A stretch of 64,000 bases of DNA, taken from positions 30,878,930-30,942,929 of the forward strand of contig CM040439.1 in NCBI GenBank assembly GCA_022702705.1, in the 5' to 3' direction. Below the pieces are notes generated by a model. That model ran no database searches and was not told the DNA's origin. It saw nothing but the letters and a program-made list of their open reading frames with translations. Position numbers and translations under genes: made by a program. Of the stretch, positions 57,632 to 64,000 are shown one piece after another. The stretch comes from Papilionanthe hookeriana x Papilionanthe teres. Taxonomy: Eukaryota > Streptophyta > Magnoliopsida > Asparagales > Orchidaceae. The stretch's first letter is position 1. Each line of letters opens with the position of its first letter.

Positions 57632-58009
57632 CTGGTCAATAATATTCATAATCAACTCTCATTTTTACACATCTATCATAGCTTGTTCAGCAACAAGGGA
57701 AGGCCTCCCCAAAATAATTGGAATTTCTCTATCTTCCTCCATATCTAATACAATAAAGTCCATAGGAAAGATAAATTTATCAACTTTAACAAGCATGTCT
57801 CCTTTTGGATAAATGATAGATCAATCAACTAACTGAAGGGTTACAGTAGTGGGAGAAATATCTGCTAAACCTAACATTCTAAATATAGATAGAGGCATCA
57901 CATTAATGCTCGGTCCTAAATCACATAAAGTTTTTCCACATAATCTTTCTCCAATTGCACATAGAATTGTAAAGCTACAAGGATCTTTAGGTTTCCGAGG
58001 AAACTTATT
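57632..58009 (-). pseudogene. protease N-terminal part of element B
   Basis: The reverse strand reads LCDLGPSINVMP near 57940-57905, so the active site is D-L-G-P-S with Pro in place of the usual Ala. ILGRPSL follows at about 57710. The chain is cut at 57632 by LTR C and continues at 25313. A stop separates it from the linker ORF at 58010. Confidence 0.75.
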
Positions 58010-58324
58010 CTAAAGTATAACACTGCACTCATCACTTAGTGCAACTGTCTCGTAATACCCAAATTTTCTTTTATTGTTTAATATCTCCTTCATAAACTTT
58101 ACATAACTTGACATCTGTTCTAAAGCTTCTGCGAAAGGAATATTTTTCGTTAACTTCTTAAGTACTTTCATGAAGTTTGAAAATTTTTTATCCAACTTAT
58201 AATGTCTAAGTCTTTTAAATGAAGGTGGTGGTTTTTCCAAATTGATTTTAGTTGGAGATATTAATTTTTCTAGATCTTTAGAAACATGTTCTTCAGGTCT
58301 TTTTATTTCCTTTATTTTTCTCAT
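58010..58324 (-). pseudogene. gag-protease linker of element B
   Basis: An open 104-codon stretch: KRPEEHVSKDLEKLISPTK, then KLDKKFSNFMKVLKKLTKNI, PFAEALEQMSSYVKFMKEIL and YETVALSDECSVIL. The last three blocks are the Athila pre-protease segment, as in element A at about 9850-10030. It is joined to gag upstream only through stops. Confidence 0.8.
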
Positions 58325-59640
58325 AACTTCTTTCTTTTTTCAAACTACATCATCTATCTCTCTTCTACATCTTAATTGGACAGCTTCTACTTATTCATTA
58401 GTGCTCTATTTAGGTTTGATCTCAGTGTTGCTAGGAAGAGTTACTTGGTCTGTTGCTAAGTGAAGTATCAATTTTTCCCAGTTAATTCTCTATTTTTTTA
58501 ATCACAACATTTTGATTTTGTAACTGGTTTCCTATTTGCAATACCACTTTTTCTATAAACATATTCTTATCCTCAAATTATTGATCATTTTTAGAGTCCA
58601 GTGGATATGAAGGTCTATATCTTGTGTTCCCCTTATTATTCCAACTTCCATTAGGATTTGCATGATTATTTTCCCATTTTTGGTTTCCACTCACAGTAGT
58701 ATGATTTCAATTACAATTAGGATGGTTCCTCTAACCTGGGTTGTAAAAGTTAGAATACGGGTTGTTTATGGTATTTAAAGTCTCATATAATAAGTTGAAA
58801 TCAATCATATGCCCTAATGAACTTTCCTCACTTATATGAGTAAATTGAGGCTGGTTCATTCCAAATTAGTCCAATGTCCTTGATATTGCAGCAACTTGAG
58901 ATGCAAGAATTACAATCGCATTTGTATCATGAACACTAGCTACCCTTTTAGGATTTACCCTTGCAGAGGGCCATTGAAATTTATTTGTAGCCATTTCTTC
59001 AATTAATACATATGCTTCATCAAATGGTTTTAATATTAATGAACCACCAACAGTAACATCAATAATGGACCTAAGGGATCCTACTAACCCATTATAAAAA
59101 GTTTGAATGATTAACCAATCTAGCAGAGCATGATGTGGACACTTTCTTAGAAGTTCCTTAAATCTTTCCCAGACATCGTATAATGATTCCCCTTCATACT
59201 GACAAAATGAGATAATATCATTTCTAAGTTTAGTATTCCTTGAAGGTGGAAAATACTTAGCTAGGAATTTCTAAGTTAACTCATCTCAATTTTTAATAGA
59301 GCCAGGTGCTAAATAGTATAACCACATTTTAGCCTTGTCCCTTAGTGAGAAAGGAAAAAGCCTTAGCCTAACAGCATCGTCTGACCCGCCGTTATAACTA
59401 AATGTAGCAAAAAGTTCTAGAAAACTAGATAAGTGTAAATAGGGATCCTCCAAAAGAGTTTCCCCAAACTAGTTGTTCCACACCAGTTGGATAATCATTG
59501 GATATAGTTCAAACGAGTCGGCTTCTATGGCAGGGTTTTGTATACTTGAGTGAATTTCATCTATCATAGGATTTACATAATCCCTCAATGATTTATAATG
59601 ATTTTTTAAGTTATTATTTGAATGTTTTCCATTTCCATTT
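58325..59640 (-). pseudogene. gag: Athila-type gag of element B
   Basis: The reverse strand near 59390-59000 reads RLRLFPFSLRDKAKMWLYYL, KYFPPSRNTKLRNDI, SFCQYEGESLYDVWERFKEL and LRKCPHHAL, then VGGSLILKPFDEAYVLIEEM. These are the capsid motifs also seen in element A. Several stops, including at 'aattgagatgag' near 59300, break it. Downstream is the Tyr/Asn/Trp-rich region near 58740-58620. The start is probably near 59640. It is a dead copy. Confidence 0.8.
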
Positions 59641-59960
59641 CTAATTTTTCAAGTCCTTTCTATTTTTTGATTTTTTTCTTATTTTTCTAACGCGGGACCA
59701 TAAGGCACAAGTCCTATAGATTCTTTATTTTGCACACGTAACAAAAAACAATACATTAACAATAAAATAAATAAAATAAAAAAATATATTCAACACAACA
59801 AAATATTTTCATAAACACCTTATTTTTCACATAAACTATTTTTTCACAACACTTTTCATACAAAAAACACTTTTCACACAAAAACAATTTTACGACACTA
59901 TAGTTTTCCAATTTTAAGCCTAGTTACTTCAACTAAAATTCTCCTAAAATTGTTACCGTA
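59641..59960 (-). other. leader of element B
   Basis: About 320 bp between PBS and gag, A/T-rich on both strands, with 'cacttttcacacaaaa' short repeats near 59835-59890. No ORF. Confidence 0.5.
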
Positions 59961-59987
59961 GCTTTCCCGACAATGGCGCAAAAAACT
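59961..59987 (-). other. primer-binding site of element B
   Basis: Directly after the 5' LTR end (GCGCATCA) the reverse strand reads AGTTTTTTGCGCCATTGTCG and then GGAAAGC. This is a lightly mutated Athila PBS (TGGCGCCGTTGCCGGGGA type, tRNA-Asp by family precedent). Confidence 0.75.
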
Positions 59988-61684
59988 TGATGCGCCCCCG
60001 CCGTGTGCTATTTTTCTGCGTGTTTTTATGTTTGTATGTATGTACACACACTAGAGGTTATACACTAGTATATGTATCGTTCAAGTAATACATGGCTCTA
60101 ACGGAGTCCCGTTTATTAATCCCACAATGAAGCAAGGTAAGAGGTCCTTAGTTAAATTCTAGTCTACTATTATCAGACTTTAGTTTGAAAGGTCGATATA
60201 TAAGTGGTTTTTCTAACAAATACTCAGAAAGGTAAGTCTTATGTTTAAAATAACTAATAACTACTCCTAAAGAAAAATATTGATTATAAATATAACCCTT
60301 TCTTGATAAATTGGTTTGGTGAATTTTGAGATAATAAAATCTACTATTCTTATATAGTGAATTGGATAATGTAAAGGAATGAGATGCATTAAATATTGTA
60401 TGCGCAAAATAGGAGCAATCATATTCTTTACCCTCTTTCGAGTGCATAAAGAACATTGTCTAATCCTAGGTTCAATACCTAAATCCATGGTTAGACTGGG
60501 AGGATACTGACTCTCACTCCAGAGTTCCCACTTCCCTACGCCTGAAGGCTAACTCTCGCTTTAATTTCTAAACACTAGGACCGAATTGGGAATTTTAGTC
60601 TGTCACCCTAAAATCTCCAGTTCTACGCCCATTAATGTAACTTTCCTTATTTATTTACACTCAACCCCCATGAACTTCATCATCCATAGAATTTGAATGT
60701 GGTTCCACTTTGTTGAGAATTACACCGCCCTCTCGAATCATAGTGCAATTACAATGAATTTTGATACTACAACGAGCTCTTTTTGTAATGTAAATGAAGT
60801 GCAAGTAAAAACCATCACATTTACAATTAAAACTTCTTCTAGGATGCATCCCAATAACATGCATCCCAATATCCTAAACATGAATCCTACTCACTGCAAA
60901 AGAAAGATAGAATAAAAATAATAGAATAATCTTCTTATGCCACTATTTTCAAATAAAAAGAAAGAGTAAGAGAAAGGCATCACAAAGCATGAAGAGAACA
61001 TAATGCAAAACTTCATTTCATCAAAGCAAATCCACTACATAAGTGTTTACAAAATTATAAGATAATGAAGAACACAATACTTAGCTTTTTTCCCTTGAAA
61101 GAAATATGAAAATCTCTCCCACAAAGTTCCCGCTGATCCATGCAATGCCAGCACAAACACTTACAGATTCTTTCAAAATCCCCTCACCAATCTCTCCATG
61201 AAGGTAGAAATCTACATTTATACTCCTATTCTAAGATCTCTAAACATTCTCCACATTTTCCCTAATTTATACACACTTTTTTTGGCTTCAAATGCACTTT
61301 AAAATAATGTAGGGACGAATTTCCAAGAGTTGCCTCAAGCACCCTTCCAAAAAGCTTGCAGATTCAATTTATCTCCCATAACTGTTCAAAATCGCATCAA
61401 AATTGTCTTGGGACCGTTGACGCTGAATAGGGCACCAACAACGCTGTCCAGATGATTTAATTCAAATGCTCTCTGGATTTGGGCGCCGGCGGCGCCAGTA
61501 GGCTATTCTCTTCATTTTGCATCTTTTTGCTCCAAATTCATTCATTTTCGCTTCCTTTTGCTCTAATCACCTAAATCATCATACCTGCAACAAAACATGA
61601 AAAATACATTCTTTTAAAGTGCAATATAATTAAAATTAAGCATAAAATGTATATGAAGAATTAAGCATTTCTTTAGGCATGTCA
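59988..61684 (-). mobile_element. 5' LTR of element B (1,697 bp)
   Basis: On the reverse strand it starts TGACATGCC at 61684 and ends GGGCGCATCA at 59988. It contains the GC inverted repeat GGCGCCGGCGGCGCC at 61482-61496, 188 bp from its start. It has an extra ~60 bp near 60840-60900 ('catcccaataacatgcatccc') relative to the 3' LTR, including a small direct repeat. Confidence 0.9.
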
Positions 61685-64000
61685 CATAACCCCAAAATGT
61701 CTACTCAATTTATATCCAAAACACTTCATAACAATCACCCACATAAAATTATCAACTAATTGACCCTAATTTGAGCCCAAACTTAACACAAATCCAAAAC
61801 ACCCAAAATCCCCAAAATTGACCAAACACCGAAATTCCACTAAATTGACTTTCCAATTCAATCCAAATTCACTTCAAACCTCTTCCAAAATCTTCATAAC
61901 ATCTTCCTACACTAAATCCAACATTCAATTGATCAAAAGTTTAGCCCAAATTTTTGACTTAAGCCCATCCCAAGCTCAAGCCCAAGTTCATGCCTAATTT
62001 TGAAACCCAAACCCTTAAATCATTCTAAAAGCCCAAATCTCAATTAAAAGCCCATATGACAATTTATCCCCATCATTCATTTGATTAAAATCATCCCCTA
62101 AAGTTCTAAATTTGTGAGCAAATGATTCCATATTAAGCCTCGTGATAAAAACACCAAAATTACCCAATAATCCCAAAATCATTTTTCATGCAAGTAAGGC
62201 AAGCCATGAAGCAATGGACAAGCCATATGCAAGCCATGAAATCCCTTTCCACCTCACAATGCCATTAGTGGCAAAAGGAGGAGTCTCTTTCATGATTCCA
62301 TTACAGGTGATTAAACCTTATGATGATTCCCCTAAACCATGCTCAAGTCTAATTGTAGTTGGATGGCGACTTCTCCTCACTAATCAAGTTGATTCAAGAG
62401 CTCTTCTTTTCAGCCCAAACCAGCCTTGAGGAGTCACCCAAGCCATTTTTGATGAACCTAGACCCAACCTAATCCCAAATTGACCCAACCCCCTTTCCAT
62501 TTCAATTAATCACCTCTACCCATGCATAAACCCAATTGGCCTCACACTTGCCCACCATTGACCAACCTCACTGGGTTGGTGACTTCTCGCTGGCCGGTCG
62601 GCCTCCTGAGTCTCAGGAAAACACCCAACTCGAGAGCCTCCCCAAGGCTTTAAACCCAAAATTGAACCCAGCTGATGTATCCCAGCTTAATTGAATACGA
62701 GAGCTCTTCTTCCCTCCACCTAAGCAACCAAAGCCACCCATTGGCCAGCCATGACACCCCACCTCTCACGGCCACAAGGGGAGCCATTGAAATTCCTTGG
62801 GGAGACTCTACCAAATTGTTGCCAGAGCTTCCTTTAGCCCTCCTAAGCTCAACCCAACTGATCTCAAGCGCTAATCACCCTTGCCCGAGCTCAATTTCCC
62901 AACTCAAAATTGATTTCGAGATAGGAAACTCCAGAAATCTCCACCAAAATCAAATTAACTTCACCACACCTTGCCCACATTACACAAAGAAATTCCCCCA
63001 TCAAAGCCCCATCACAGAGCCACCCTAACCTAGCTCAAGCCAAACACACAAATCAGGTCTGACCACTTTCATACCTAGGTAATTCACCATTCTAAGAGGC
63101 TTCATCCCCAAGCTCCTTGGACCTCCACGAACGTGTCGAGCACATCCAATCGAGGCTTCACCTCTTGGACTAAGGTATTAAACTCTCCCTTTAAATCGAA
63201 CTTATTTTAATTCTCCATGAATGTTTACTTGATTTCATAACATCATAGCGGTATGGTTGCGTTCGCCTAGTCTAGACTAGTCTATAGGATCAAACCTGAG
63301 AGATTTGGTTAGGTATCGAGGGAGAAATTAGGGTTTTAAGGTGGACAGTCCTCTGTCCACACTAGTTGGGGACGAAACTTCATGACCGTTAGATCATGCG
63401 GTTCGTGAATGGATGAGGTCGGATGGATGGATGGTTCATGAACGCGCCTCCAGCTAGGGGGAAAGCACCCAATCCCACAATACTGCGTTGCCACTTCGAC
63501 ACGTATGAGGCTGACGTGGTTAAGTGAGGAAACTATATATTTTAGAAATTATTTAAATCAGCTAACCTTTAAAAATACATAACTTTGTGTAGAAAAATCC
63601 TAAAAATAGAATAAAAATATTCACTTGCTCAGTGAACAGAGGAGAACAATGTGGAACCAAAATCAAAATATTTTGTTTAGTTTTTTATTTTTAATTAATT
63701 AAATATTATTTTTAGTATTTTGATTCTCCGTTGCTTTAGACAATTTACCATGACATGAGACTATAAGTATTTGGTTCCCTCTGCCATTAGGGATATTCCC
63801 TGATTTTTCTAAAGTTAGGGGACATCTCTAAGTGGAGAACCTTAATTTCAAAGTTAAATGCCACTGTTTTGATATAAAAGTTACAACAATTAGAATATTA
63901 ATCAGAAAAATATAAAATTTATATTGGTAGATTCAGCATGACCAGAGGACCCTAGAAAAAATATAAACTTGAGTTAACTCACTAAGCATAACCCTAATAG
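61685..64000 (+). mobile_element. Tat-like LTR D, right part, runs off the window
   Basis: It resumes at the second CATAA and follows solo LTR 1215-8400 in order: 'cccatatgacaatttatcccc' near 62050, 'gctggccggtcggcc' near 62590, donor-like AAGGTATTA at 63172 and 'aaaaatacataactttgtgtag' near 63570. It then has AT-rich U5. An 8-bp-stem hairpin GTGGACAG-tcct-CTGTCCAC lies at 63341-63360. The 3' end and any internal region are beyond 64000. ORFs at 62142-62429 and 62675-63028 are LTR sequence without family motifs. Confidence 0.75.

Larger units (their letters stand above)
20647..61684 (-). mobile_element. Athila-like element B, interrupted by nested elements
   Basis: A minus-strand element with its 3' LTR at 20647-22263 and 5' LTR at 59988-61684, flanked by the CATAA duplication. 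After removing LTR C and the giant element, its own length is about 8.7 kb. It has PBS, gag and protease, but no RT, RNase H or integrase. The protease reading frame continues from 57632 across the insertion to 25313, which confirms the nest. The lack of RT to integrase suggests a non-autonomous derivative or an internal deletion. Confidence 0.88.

Noticed and set aside
1..64000. Host genes, tRNA or rRNA genes, CRISPR arrays, DNA transposon terminal repeats, Helitron ends
   Set aside because: None could be supported. All recognisable protein motifs belong to LTR retrotransposons, apart from the AlkB-type domain, which is embedded in one.

Overview
This is a gene-poor block of plant heterochromatin made almost entirely of nested LTR retrotransposons of the Ty3/gypsy superfamily. 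Both large plant lineages are present: Tat/Ogre-like elements with unusually long LTRs (about 6.4-7.2 kb) and Athila-like elements with 1.6-1.75 kb LTRs. No host gene, tRNA, rRNA or CRISPR array is visible. The element types (Athila, and Tat with a second RNase H), AT-rich spacers and nesting depth fit a large-genome flowering plant; the species cannot be named from the sequence.

Layout. 1-1214 and 8401-8510: remnant of a minus-strand Tat-like element (gag piece plus 5' LTR pieces), split by a plus-strand solo LTR at 1215-8400 (TSD GTGGG). 8511-19835: plus-strand Athila-like element 'A' with broken gag, protease, RT, RNase H and integrase, an extra ORF, PPT and one LTR, followed by primer-binding-site-like sequence. 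19866-20646 and 61685-64000: two halves of a plus-strand Tat-like LTR ('D') split by a minus-strand Athila-like element 'B' (20647-61684, TSD CATAA). Element B is interrupted by a plus-strand solo Tat-like LTR ('C', 25314-27275 plus 53228-57631, TSD GTGGT/CTGGT). LTR C is interrupted by the youngest insertion, a complete minus-strand giant element at 27276-53222 (25,947 bp, LTRs 6,825 and 6,787 bp, TSD CTCCC).

The giant element is the highlight. In minus-strand order it carries a 5' LTR, PBS, leader with ORF1 remnants, gag with a zinc knuckle, aspartic protease, RT, RNase H, a second archaeal-type RNase H (the Tat-lineage mark) and integrase. Downstream of integrase, at 37308-35700, is an extra intron-less ORF whose C-terminal half is a 2-oxoglutarate/Fe(II) dioxygenase of the plant ALKBH9 (m6A RNA demethylase) type, with the iron-binding H-x-D...H set present. 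A roughly 83-bp minisatellite and the 3' LTR follow. A retrotransposon that carries its own RNA demethylase would be able to act on the epitranscriptome of its own RNA; that function is inference.

The coding region of the giant element is interrupted, but most breaks are single-base indels next to CG dinucleotides, and the two LTRs differ in the same way. Some of the apparent decay may therefore be consensus error at methylated sites.
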